Shown here piece after piece: positions 1 through 5,527 of a stretch of 9,854 nucleotides of DNA. Source of the stretch: JAXIPB01 sp045403155 (GTDB lineage: Bacteria; Actinomycetota; Actinomycetes; Mycobacteriales; Micromonosporaceae). Under the pieces are notes generated by a model. It was not told the origin of the DNA. It was given only the letters and a program-made list of their open reading frames with translations, and searched no databases. Both the position numbers and the translations under genes were made by a program. Numbering within the stretch: position 1 is the stretch's first letter; each line of letters begins with the position of its first letter. The stretch lies in NCBI GenBank assembly GCA_045403155.1, contig JAXIPB010000266.1, positions 1 through 9,854 on the forward strand, given 5' to 3'.

Positions 1-44
<44 letters not shown>

Positions 45-947
45 CTAGAGGGTGAGGCCGGCGGCTTCGCAGTCGGCCTTGAGTTGTGCGATCTCGGCGT
101 CGGTCGCGTCCACCAGCGGCGAGCGGGTGGGACCGGCCGGCAACCCGCTCAGGCTCAGGGCGGCCTTTGTGAGGATGACGCCCTGGGTGCGGAAGAACCC
201 GGTGAACACCGGCAGCATCTCGTGGTGCAGGCGGAGCGCCTCGAGGACGTCGCCGCGCTCGTACGCCTCGATCATCGCCTTCGTCGGCCGACCGAACAGG
301 TGCGTCGGCACACCGACCACGCCGACCGCGCCGACGGCGAGCAGCGGCAGGGTGTTCTTGTCATCGCCGGAGTAGAAGGCCAGATCGGTGCGGGCGGTCA
401 CCCATGATGTCTCAGCCATGTCGCCCTTGGCATCCTTGACGGCCACGATCCGCTCGTGCTCGGCCAGCCGGCACAGCGTGTCGGTCGCGATGGGGGTCCC
501 GGTGCGGACCGGGATGTCGTACAGCATGCATGGCAGCCCAGACGCGTCGGCGACCGCCGAGAAATGCCGGATCAGGCCCGACTGCGGCGGCTTGTTGTAG
601 TAGGGCGTGACGACCAGCAGCGCGTGGACACCGACCTTCTCGGCCGCGTGGGCCAGCTCGATCGTGTGGTGCGTGTCGTAGGTGCCGACTCCGGCGATCA
701 CGTGGGCCCGGTCGCCGACGGCCTCGACCACGGCGCGCAGCAGGGTCTCCTTTTCGGCATCCGTGGTGGTTGGAGCTTCCCCGGTGGTGCCGTTGATCAC
801 CAGACCGTCGTTGCCCTGCTCGTCCACGAGATAGCTGGCGAGTTTCGCCGCGCCCTCGGCGTCGAGCGATCCGTCCGGCCGAAACGGTGTGACCATCGCG
901 GTGATGAGCCGACCGAATGGCCGGCCCGCGTCAGCAGCCTTCGTCAT
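45..947 (-). CDS. dapA: 4-hydroxy-tetrahydrodipicolinate synthase
   Basis: DapA condenses pyruvate with L-aspartate semialdehyde, the first committed step to diaminopimelate and lysine, in the cytosol. The 300-residue protein is a full-length (beta/alpha)8 class I aldolase. Visible active-site elements are GTTGE at 53-57, YYNKP at 116-120, Tyr143 and Arg148 in YDIPVRTG, and the Schiff-base Lys171 in VAVKDAKGD. They lie at a constant offset of 10 from E. coli Thr44, Tyr107, Tyr133, Arg138 and Lys161. The ATG at 945-947 has only a weak AGG upstream. A TAGGTT hexamer ends 6 nt before it, so the mRNA may be leaderless. thyX lies 141 bp upstream on the same strand; RNase J would be expected downstream, beyond the window. 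The family assignment is secure. Confidence 0.96.
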   Translation of the reverse strand: MTKAADAGRPFGRLITAMVTPFRPDGSLDAEGAAKLASYLVDEQGNDGLVINGTTGEAPTTTDAEKETLLRAVVEAVGDRAHVIAGVGTYDTHHTIELAHAAEKVGVHALLVVTPYYNKPPQSGLIRHFSAVADASGLPCMLYDIPVRTGTPIATDTLCRLAEHERIVAVKDAKGDMAETSWVTARTDLAFYSGDDKNTLPLLAVGAVGVVGVPTHLFGRPTKAMIEAYERGDVLEALRLHHEMLPVFTGFFRTQGVILTKAALSLSGLPAGPTRSPLVDATDAEIAQLKADCEAAGLTL

Positions 948-953
948 GTCAAC

Positions 954-959
954 AACCTA
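954..959 (-). promoter_or_regulatory. Candidate -10 hexamer for a leaderless dapA mRNA
   Basis: The minus strand reads TAGGTT, then six bases, then the dapA ATG. TANNNT is the actinobacterial -10 pattern, and transcription starting about 7 nt downstream would begin at the A of the start codon. The lack of a good Shine-Dalgarno sequence fits a leaderless transcript. No convincing -35 is visible 17-18 nt upstream (TCGTGT or GTCGTG), so this remains a pattern match. Confidence 0.4.
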
Positions 960-1021
960 GCCTGGCGCGGATTCGCACACGACCCGTTGCGGCCGACACG
1001 GCGCAAGAGCACGACAATTGC

Positions 1022-1033
1022 CCGGTCGACCGG
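1022..1033. other. 12-bp perfect palindrome in the dapA-thyX gap
   Basis: CCGGTCGACCGG is self-complementary over 12 bp and lies about 75 bp upstream of the dapA start. It could be a protein-binding site or chance in GC-rich DNA. As an RNA hairpin it would have only a 4-bp stem, so it is a poor terminator for thyX. Nothing else distinctive was found in the rest of this 141-bp gap apart from the dapA -10-like hexamer. Confidence 0.25.
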
Positions 1034-1088
1034 CCTCGGGGTGGGCGAGTGCTGAACAGTTGCGGCGATCAGGGCGACAACTAGCGGT

Positions 1089-1844
1089 TCAGGACTGCAG
1101 CGCGTACGGGCTCGCCGCGACCTCGGTCCCGTCGGGAAGCGCATGGATGCGGAAGTCGGCGAACACGTTCGGCGCGACATCCTGCAGCCGGCGCAGGCAC
1201 TCGATCGCGAGCTCGCGGATCTCGACGTCAGCATGCTCGCTCGCGCGAGTGGCGATGAAGTGCCGCCAGGCCCGGAAGTTGCCGGTGACGACGATGCGGG
1301 TCTCGGTCGCGTTGGGCAGCACCGCCCGCGCGGCCTGGCGGGCCTGTTTGCGGAGCAGCGTGGCGTCAGCGTCTCCGTCCGCGAGCCTCTCCTCGAGGCC
1401 AGAGAGAAGATCGTTGTACGCGTTCACGCTCGCCTCGGTCGTCTCGACGAAACGCTTGTGCAGCACCGGATCGTCGGCGATCACCGCCGGCTCGACCATC
1501 GCCGCGTCGCGCTCCGGCACATACCGCTGGGACAGCTGCGAGTACGACAGATGCCGGTGCCGGATCAGCTCATGCGTGAACGAGCGGGAAACGCCGGTGA
1601 GGTAGAACGTCGCGACGCCATGCTCGAGCACCGAGAGGTGACCGACCGCCAAGATGTGGGTGAGGTAGGTCGCGTTGGTCGCGGTCGCCGGATTCGGCTT
1701 GGACCAGGACTGGTAACAGGCCCGGCCGGCGAACTCCGCGAGCGCCTGACCGCCCTCGGCGTCGGTCGACCAATCCACGTCGTCCGGTGGCTCAAAGTGC
1801 GTCCACCCGATGAGCCTGACCTGCGGGCGGACCATCTCCGGCAT
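1089..1844 (-). CDS. thyX: Flavin-dependent thymidylate synthase
   Basis: ThyX methylates dUMP to dTMP using methylenetetrahydrofolate and NAD(P)H through FAD, and acts as a homotetramer. The 251-residue length matches actinobacterial ThyX. The ThyX signature RHR-x7-S is at residues 95-105 (RHRHLSYSQLS). The preceding HLSVLEH stretch at 69-75 and NFRAWRHF at 189-196 are also typical of the family. The ATG at 1842-1844 is preferred over an in-frame ATG at 1833-1835 because AGAGGGGG ends 6 nt before it. A 141-bp gap separates it from dapA, so the two may be transcribed separately. No thyA-type gene is present in the window. Confidence 0.96.
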   Translation of the reverse strand: MPEMVRPQVRLIGWTHFEPPDDVDWSTDAEGGQALAEFAGRACYQSWSKPNPATATNATYLTHILAVGHLSVLEHGVATFYLTGVSRSFTHELIRHRHLSYSQLSQRYVPERDAAMVEPAVIADDPVLHKRFVETTEASVNAYNDLLSGLEERLADGDADATLLRKQARQAARAVLPNATETRIVVTGNFRAWRHFIATRASEHADVEIRELAIECLRRLQDVAPNVFADFRIHALPDGTEVAASPYALQS

Positions 1845-1850
1845 CTGCGA

Positions 1851-1858
1851 CCCCCTCT
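1851..1858 (-). promoter_or_regulatory. Ribosome binding site fixing the thyX start
   Basis: The minus strand reads AGAGGGGG followed by six bases and ATG. This decides in favour of the outer of two closely spaced in-frame ATG codons; the inner one has GGAG directly abutting it, too close to be used well. Confidence 0.6.
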
Positions 1859-1940
1859 GGCCAGACCATAGCGTCCGGTCCGAGATGCGTGGCGCTGGCG
1901 TCCCGGCTCGGCACGGCGGCGTCGAGGCCGCCAGCAGTCA

Positions 1941-2039
1941 AGATCGCGACGATCATGACTCCAGCGCTCCCAGATCGCGCCGATCATGTCCTGCAAATCA
2001 TGATCGGCGAGGTTTGGGCGGGCGGAGGTCATGATCGGC
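1941..2039. repeat. Nested-palindrome intergenic repeat element
   Basis: Inner inverted repeat: 11-bp perfect arms at 1978-1988 and 1999-2009 around a 10-base loop, with core CGATCATG/CATGATCG. Outer inverted repeat: 10-bp perfect arms at 1950-1959 (CGATCATGAC) and 2028-2037 (GTCATGATCG). In addition AGATCGCG-N-CGATCATG occurs twice, at 1941-1957 and 1972-1988, 31 bp apart with one mismatch. The block has no coding support and sits between divergently transcribed thyX and the ribbon-helix-helix gene. It resembles interspersed REP- or MITE-type elements; it could also be a regulatory site for thyX. Genome copy number cannot be judged from here. Confidence 0.55.
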
Positions 2040-2051
2040 CGGATCTCAGTG

Positions 2052-2080
2052 CGGCGTCACTATGACTTGACATGACGCCG
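2052..2080. promoter_or_regulatory. 8-bp inverted repeat flanking the -35 of the RHH promoter
   Basis: CGGCGTCA at 2052-2059 and TGACGCCG at 2073-2080 are perfect inverted arms separated by 13 bases. The TTGACA -35 hexamer lies inside the spacer. The arms share the GTCA/TGAC core of the neighbouring 11-bp operators, so this may be an extended or overlapping operator. Confidence 0.4.
2056..2066 (+). promoter_or_regulatory. Candidate operator copy 1 (GTCACTATGAC)
   Basis: GTCACTATGAC is an interrupted palindrome (GTCA-CTA-TGAC). It ends directly against the -35 hexamer. The identical 11-mer recurs at 2089-2099, so the copies are 33 bp apart, about three helical turns and hence on the same DNA face. 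Such paired short palindromes are typical of autoregulating ribbon-helix-helix repressors, and the gene that follows encodes such a domain. Confidence 0.55.
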
Positions 2081-2102
2081 TGGATGACGTCACTATGACG
2101 TC
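2067..2102 (+). promoter_or_regulatory. Promoter of the RHH/DUF4097 cluster, apparently leaderless
   Basis: A consensus -35 TTGACA is at 2067-2072. Eighteen bases later comes CACTAT (2091-2096), a fair -10. Six more bases lead to the ATG at 2103. No Shine-Dalgarno sequence precedes this ATG. Together this predicts transcription starting at or next to the A of the start codon. Confidence 0.55.
2089..2099 (+). promoter_or_regulatory. Candidate operator copy 2 (GTCACTATGAC) over the -10
   Basis: This second exact copy of the 11-mer covers the candidate -10 and extends toward the start codon, so bound protein would block RNA polymerase. It is embedded in two direct copies of the palindrome TGACGTCA (2085-2092 and 2096-2103, 11 bp apart), the second of which runs into the ATG. 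Confidence 0.55.
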
Positions 2103-2639
2103 ATGGAGTTGTCGCCCTATCTCGATGGGCTCAAAAGAGATCTCACGGCCGCCGCCGGTCCGGGTGGCCCGGACGTTGTTCGAGCCGCGGACCTGCTCGG
2201 TGCCTCGATCGACGCCTCCGCCCGGATGTGCCTGCTCGAGGCCCTCTCCGACGCCGCGGCCGAGATCACGACCAAGCTCACCTACGAGAGCGTCGAGGTC
2301 CGGCTGCGCGGGCGACAGGCCCAGTTCGTCGTCACGGAGATCGAGCCATCTCCCACCGCTGAAGCGCCGCCAAACACACCTCCCGGCGACGCGGCACTGG
2401 GCGGCTCAACGCCCGATGGCGATTCCGGAGACCTCACGCGGATCACGCTCCGGCTCCCCGAGGGCCTCAAGGAGGCGGTCGAACGCGCGGCGGCGGCCGA
2501 GGCGATCTCCGTGAACGCGTGGCTCGTCCGGGCGATATCGCTCGTCCTCTCTGGCCAGGCCGCCTCGCCCCCGCCGAAATCCGACCCACCAGGCCGCGGC
2601 CGGCTCGGCCGCCGCGTGACCGGTTTCGCCCAAGCCTGA
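2103..2639 (+). CDS. HicB-like protein with C-terminal ribbon-helix-helix domain
   Basis: This 178-residue protein is probably a DNA-binding regulator. Residues 111-148 form a ribbon-helix-helix unit: a short strand (RITLRLP), helix A (EGLKEAVERAAAAE) and helix B (SVNAWLVRAISLVL), as in Arc/CopG/HicB-type proteins. Residues 1-80 are a predicted alpha/beta N-terminal domain of unknown role; residues 81-110 are a Pro/Gly/Asp-rich linker and the tail is basic. The ATG at 2103 has no Shine-Dalgarno sequence but sits 6 nt after a -10-like hexamer. The DUF4097 gene follows after 33 bp on the same strand, so co-transcription is likely. The paired GTCACTATGAC sites in its promoter suggest autoregulation. 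No HicA-like toxin is adjacent, so a toxin-antitoxin role is not supported. The fold is fairly certain; the function is inferred. Confidence 0.8.
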   Translation: MELSPYLDGLKRDLTAAAGPGGPDVVRAADLLGASIDASARMCLLEALSDAAAEITTKLTYESVEVRLRGRQAQFVVTEIEPSPTAEAPPNTPPGDAALGGSTPDGDSGDLTRITLRLPEGLKEAVERAAAAEAISVNAWLVRAISLVLSGQAASPPPKSDPPGRGRLGRRVTGFAQA

Positions 2640-2659
2640 TCACCCGTTCACAGCAGACG

Positions 2660-2665
2660 AAGGAG
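2660..2665 (+). promoter_or_regulatory. Ribosome binding site of the DUF4097 gene
   Basis: AAGGAG followed by seven bases and ATG at 2673. It lies in the 33-bp gap after the ribbon-helix-helix gene and contrasts with that gene's lack of a Shine-Dalgarno sequence, as expected for an internal operon gene. Confidence 0.7.
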
Positions 2666-2672
2666 TCCAGAG

Positions 2673-3491
2673 ATGTCCGTCTACACCGAACCCGCCGTAC
2701 AGGAGTTTCCGTGCAGTCAGCCGATCAAGGCCGTCGTTCGCGTCGGCGCGGGCACGATCGCTGTGATCGCGGAGGATCGCCCGGTCGTGACCGTCGCGGT
2801 GAGCCCGTACGCCAACGACGACGCGAGCCGCGCCGCAGCCGAGAACACCAAGGTCCAGTTCACCGGAGACCGGGTGACCGTCGAGACCCCGGAGACAGGC
2901 GGCGGTTGGATCTTCCGTCGCAACGGGCGGGTGCGGGTCGAGCTCAGGGTTCCGCTCGACAGTTCGCTTCAGGCCCGTACCGGCTCAGCCGACGTCCACG
3001 CCGAGGGACGCCTCGCGGAGGCCGATATCCACACCGGTTCCGGCGACACCTACGTCACGAAGACGGCCGGCGACCTGTCCGTGGAATCCGGCAGCGGTGA
3101 TGTGCGCACCGACGAGGTGGGCGGCGTCCTGCGCGTCCGTACCGCCTCCGGTGACGTCTCCGCGGCAACCGTGATCGGCTCGGCATCGGTCAACGTCGCC
3201 AGCGGCGACATCGAGATCGAGGACGCCAGTGGCCCGGTTAAGGCGTCGAGCGCCTCGGGCGACATCCGCCTCGCCACCGCTCACAGTGGACAGATCAAGC
3301 TCAACTCGGCGTCGGGCGATGTCTCCGTCGGTGTCCCGACCGGGACGCGGGTGTGGCTGGATCTTGGCACCATGTCCGGCTCGACCGTGAGTGACCTCGA
3401 CATGACCTCAGAGATACCGCAGGGCGGGCCTCAGCTGAGCCTCGAGGTTCGCACGATGAGCGGTGACATCAATGTCCACCGCGTGAGCTAA
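2673..3491 (+). CDS. DUF4097 family beta-strand repeat protein
   Basis: This 272-residue protein has no signal peptide or membrane segment, so it is predicted to be cytosolic. It resembles the DUF4097 'putative adhesin' family, whose biochemical role is not established. Residues 15-100 form a beta-rich N-terminal part. From residue 104 a regular repeat begins, with the turn motif (G/A)SGD or a variant at 104, 122, 140, 158, 176, 194 and 213; the spacing is 18 residues, once 19. Each repeat carries alternating hydrophobic residues, as in a right-handed beta-solenoid. MSGS at 234 and MSGD at 262 look like degenerate C-terminal coils. The start has a good Shine-Dalgarno sequence. It is flanked by the ribbon-helix-helix gene (33 bp upstream) and a 46-codon ORF (57 bp downstream), probably one operon. 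A role as a polymerising scaffold is speculative. Confidence 0.85.
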   Translation: MSVYTEPAVQEFPCSQPIKAVVRVGAGTIAVIAEDRPVVTVAVSPYANDDASRAAAENTKVQFTGDRVTVETPETGGGWIFRRNGRVRVELRVPLDSSLQARTGSADVHAEGRLAEADIHTGSGDTYVTKTAGDLSVESGSGDVRTDEVGGVLRVRTASGDVSAATVIGSASVNVASGDIEIEDASGPVKASSASGDIRLATAHSGQIKLNSASGDVSVGVPTGTRVWLDLGTMSGSTVSDLDMTSEIPQGGPQLSLEVRTMSGDINVHRVS

Positions 3492-3535
3492 CCGCCCGCG
3501 GCCGGAACCCAGCTACCAAGCCATCCAACTAGCTC

Positions 3536-3541
3536 GAGGAG
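3536..3541 (+). promoter_or_regulatory. Strong ribosome binding site of the 46-codon ORF
   Basis: GAGGAG followed by seven bases and ATG at 3549. This near-ideal site is the main argument that the short ORF is translated. Confidence 0.65.
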
Positions 3542-3548
3542 CATTGCC

Positions 3549-3689
3549 ATGAATCTCATCAATGAAGAACTGTCACGCACCCGCATGCGTTGGCCTCACA
3601 ACCTCCGCTCCGGGGCAAACCGTCCCGCCCGTCGCATCGCGATCGACGCCCGGCGCCGCCAGGCCCGCGAGATGGGGAGTCTCTCCTAA
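3549..3689 (+). CDS. Small basic protein of 46 residues, third gene of the RHH/DUF4097 cluster
   Basis: This short ORF starts with ATG 7 nt after GAGGAG and ends with TAA. The product begins MNLINEELSRTRMRWPHN and is rich in Arg (about 12 of 46), with no Cys, no membrane segment and no signal peptide. The N-terminal stretch is predicted helical and amphipathic, and the C-terminal half is strongly basic (RRIAIDARRRQAR), suggesting binding to nucleic acid, membrane or a protein partner. It follows the DUF4097 gene by 57 bp and is probably co-transcribed. From memory, short proteins with MNL-x-NEEL-like starts occur widely in actinomycetes, but I cannot name a characterised family. Support is the ribosome binding site, the context and the G/C-rich third positions. 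Confidence 0.65.
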   Translation: MNLINEELSRTRMRWPHNLRSGANRPARRIAIDARRRQAREMGSLS

Positions 3690-3713
3690 GTCGGCCCGCT
3701 GCCTCCGCCCGTG

Positions 3714-4223
3714 CTAGACGTACAGCGATGTGAACGGCGCGAACGGCAGATTACGCAGGACCATGAAGACAACCCACGCGGCGAGGAAGATGCTGACCGT
3801 CTTCGCGGTGATATTCGGGACGGGCAGCGTCTTCCCCGAGACGACCTTGACCGACCAAGCGACGTACATCCAGACCAGGAACGGCGCGGCGAAGACCGCC
3901 ATGGCGTGGTGCCGCGCCGCCTCCGGGATGTTTCCGTGCATGAGGAAGTAGAAGGCGCGGGTCCCACCACAGCCGGGACAGTCCAAGCCGGTGGTCAGCT
4001 TGATGATGCAGGTCGAGACGTCCGTGGCGCCGCTCTGGGTCGGATTAGAGATCAAGACGTACGACGCAGCGCCAGCGAAACACGCCGCGATGGCCGCCGG
4101 AGCGGCCCAGCGCGGCGTTCGCTCATACATCCGCACCACCGCGCGCGAGAGCCGGTTCGTGCCCGCCGGCTCGGCCGTGGCGGGCGCATGATCGGGATAC
4201 TCGATCGCGCGGGTCACGGTCAT
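3714..4223 (-). CDS. DUF2752 family membrane protein
   Basis: This 169-residue membrane protein has about three predicted transmembrane segments, near residues 39-58, 107-127 and 141-157. Between the first two lies the DUF2752 hallmark: Cys72, then CPGCGGTR at 82-89 followed by an amphipathic stretch (AFYFLMHGNIPEAARHH). Cys82 and Cys85 form a CxxC pair that might bind metal or undergo redox chemistry; the family's function is not known. I chose the ATG at 4221-4223 rather than an upstream in-frame ATG because the longer version would run 165 bases through the preceding gene. The chosen start overlaps the stop of that gene as ATGA, a sign of translational coupling. The gene ends 24 bp from the convergent 46-codon ORF, leaving no room for a separate terminator. 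Confidence 0.85.
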   Translation of the reverse strand: MTVTRAIEYPDHAPATAEPAGTNRLSRAVVRMYERTPRWAAPAAIAACFAGAASYVLISNPTQSGATDVSTCIIKLTTGLDCPGCGGTRAFYFLMHGNIPEAARHHAMAVFAAPFLVWMYVAWSVKVVSGKTLPVPNITAKTVSIFLAAWVVFMVLRNLPFAPFTSLYV

Positions 4224-5467
4224 ACGGTAACCCGTCCGAGCGAGCTGAGGGCGCCTGCCAACGGAACCGCGAGGTCGCCCCGTTTCGGCGGGGCGATCTC
4301 GTTCAGGCCGAGCCACCCGGCCAGGTCGCGCAGGCCGCCGGCGAGCGCCTCGGCAACCTCGCCCTGAGGGCGGCCGTCCTCGGCCCACGCCCCCGGCACA
4401 CGCAGGACGCCGGCTCGGCGGTCGGCCTTGAGATCAACCCGCGCGACGAACGAGTCGCCGAGCAGGAACGGCAGCACGTAGTAGCCGTGCACCCGCTGTG
4501 CGGGCGGCGTGTAGATCTCGATGCGGTAGCGGAACCCGAACAGCCGCTCGGTCCGGTTCCGCTCCCAGATCAGCGGGTCGAACGGGCTGACGAGGGTCGA
4601 CGCGCTGACCCGCCGGGGCAGCTTCGCGTCGGCGTACAGGTAGGCCCGTTGCCGCCACCCCTCGACCGCGATCGGCAGCAGCGCGCCGACCTCAATCAGT
4701 TCGGCCAGTGCGCGCCGGAAGGCCATGACCGGCAGCCGGAAGTAGTCCCGCAACTCAACCTCCGCGGCGACACCGAGAGCCGCCGCCGCCGCCCGCACGA
4801 GCTCGCGGACCGCGTCCGGCTCGCTCGGGGTCGGCATGGTCAGGATCGCCGCCGGCAACGCCCGTTCGGTCACGTCGTAGACGCGGGCGAATGCGCCATT
4901 TCGCCTCGACGTCGTGACCTCCCCGACCCAGAAGAGCCATTCCAGCGCTGCCTTGGCATCCGACCAGTTCCATCCCCAGTCCGTCGGCGCCGGCGCCGGC
5001 ACGTCCTGCTCGATCTCGGCGGCGGTGAGTGGACCGCGGTCGCGGACCTCGTTGAGCACCCACCGCACCAGCTCCGGCGTCTCGGTCGCCACGCGGCGCA
5101 TGCGACCCCACGCGCGCACATTGGCGGCGGACATGCGCCACCTCAGGTAGGGATGCAGCGCGACCGGTACGAGGGATGCCTCGTGCCCCCAGTACTCAAA
5201 GAGCTCCCGTGGCGCCTGGTAAGCGGCGCGGTCCAACAGCGCAGTGGAGTAGTCGCCGAGCCGGCTGAACAGAGGCAAGTACTGGGCTCGCTGCAGGACG
5301 TTGACCGAGTCGATCTGCAGCAGGCTGGTGCGGCCGACCACCCGACGCAGATGCCGCATCGTCGCGACGCCGGTCGGGCGTGGGTCGGTGAAGCCCTGCG
5401 CGTGGAGCGCGATTCGCCGCGCCTGCGCCAGCGAGAGCGAGTCGGTCCGAGTGAGTGACACGGTCAT
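4220..5467 (-). CDS. YcaQ/AlkZ-like winged-helix DNA glycosylase family protein
   Basis: This 415-residue protein belongs to the HTH_42 winged-helix family that includes E. coli YcaQ and Streptomyces AlkZ, glycosylases that excise bulky alkylated bases and unhook interstrand crosslinks. The N-terminal part has the family pattern LSLAQARRIALHAQGF (11-26) and, at 51-53, the triad Gln-Ile-Asp matching the catalytic QxD of YcaQ-type enzymes. Downstream are EYWGHEASLVP (91-101), DPLIWERNRTERLFGF (297-312), an IEIYTP segment and the conserved YYVLPFLLGDSFVARVDLKADR (329-350). Length is as expected. The ATG at 5465-5467 has no clear Shine-Dalgarno sequence. The gene lies 60 bp after the glycosyltransferase and overlaps the DUF2752 gene by 4 nt, so it is probably the middle gene of an operon. 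Glycosylase activity is inferred from family membership. Confidence 0.85.
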   Translation of the reverse strand: MTVSLTRTDSLSLAQARRIALHAQGFTDPRPTGVATMRHLRRVVGRTSLLQIDSVNVLQRAQYLPLFSRLGDYSTALLDRAAYQAPRELFEYWGHEASLVPVALHPYLRWRMSAANVRAWGRMRRVATETPELVRWVLNEVRDRGPLTAAEIEQDVPAPAPTDWGWNWSDAKAALEWLFWVGEVTTSRRNGAFARVYDVTERALPAAILTMPTPSEPDAVRELVRAAAAALGVAAEVELRDYFRLPVMAFRRALAELIEVGALLPIAVEGWRQRAYLYADAKLPRRVSASTLVSPFDPLIWERNRTERLFGFRYRIEIYTPPAQRVHGYYVLPFLLGDSFVARVDLKADRRAGVLRVPGAWAEDGRPQGEVAEALAGGLRDLAGWLGLNEIAPPKRGDLAVPLAGALSSLGRVTV

Positions 5468-5527
5468 GGTGAGCGAAGGCTACCGCCCACGACCGACACT
5501 CCGTCGCGTTGATCACCAGCCCAAGAT

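Noticed and set aside
456..1055. Long plus-strand open frame opposite dapA, and similar long frames opposite thyX, the YcaQ-like gene and dapB
   Set aside because: They are antisense frames typical of GC-rich DNA: Arg/Gly/Pro-rich translations, no recognisable domains, and clear real genes on the other strand.
948..1088. Lysine riboswitch or rho-independent terminator between thyX and dapA
   Set aside because: No lysine-riboswitch-like architecture is visible. The only palindrome gives a 4-bp stem and there is no U-tract.
2103..2639. HicAB-type toxin-antitoxin module, because the C-terminal RHH looks HicB-like
   Set aside because: No HicA-like small double-stranded-RNA-binding toxin is adjacent. 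The neighbours are thyX and a DUF4097 gene, so only the regulator part is supported.
3690..3713. Bidirectional terminator between the 46-codon ORF and the DUF2752 gene
   Set aside because: The 24-bp gap holds no stem-loop or T-tract.
4224..4388. 55-residue longer N-terminus for the DUF2752 protein
   Set aside because: The stretch is the out-of-frame shadow of the YcaQ-like gene, Arg/Pro-rich with no domain character. The ATGA overlap gives a better start.
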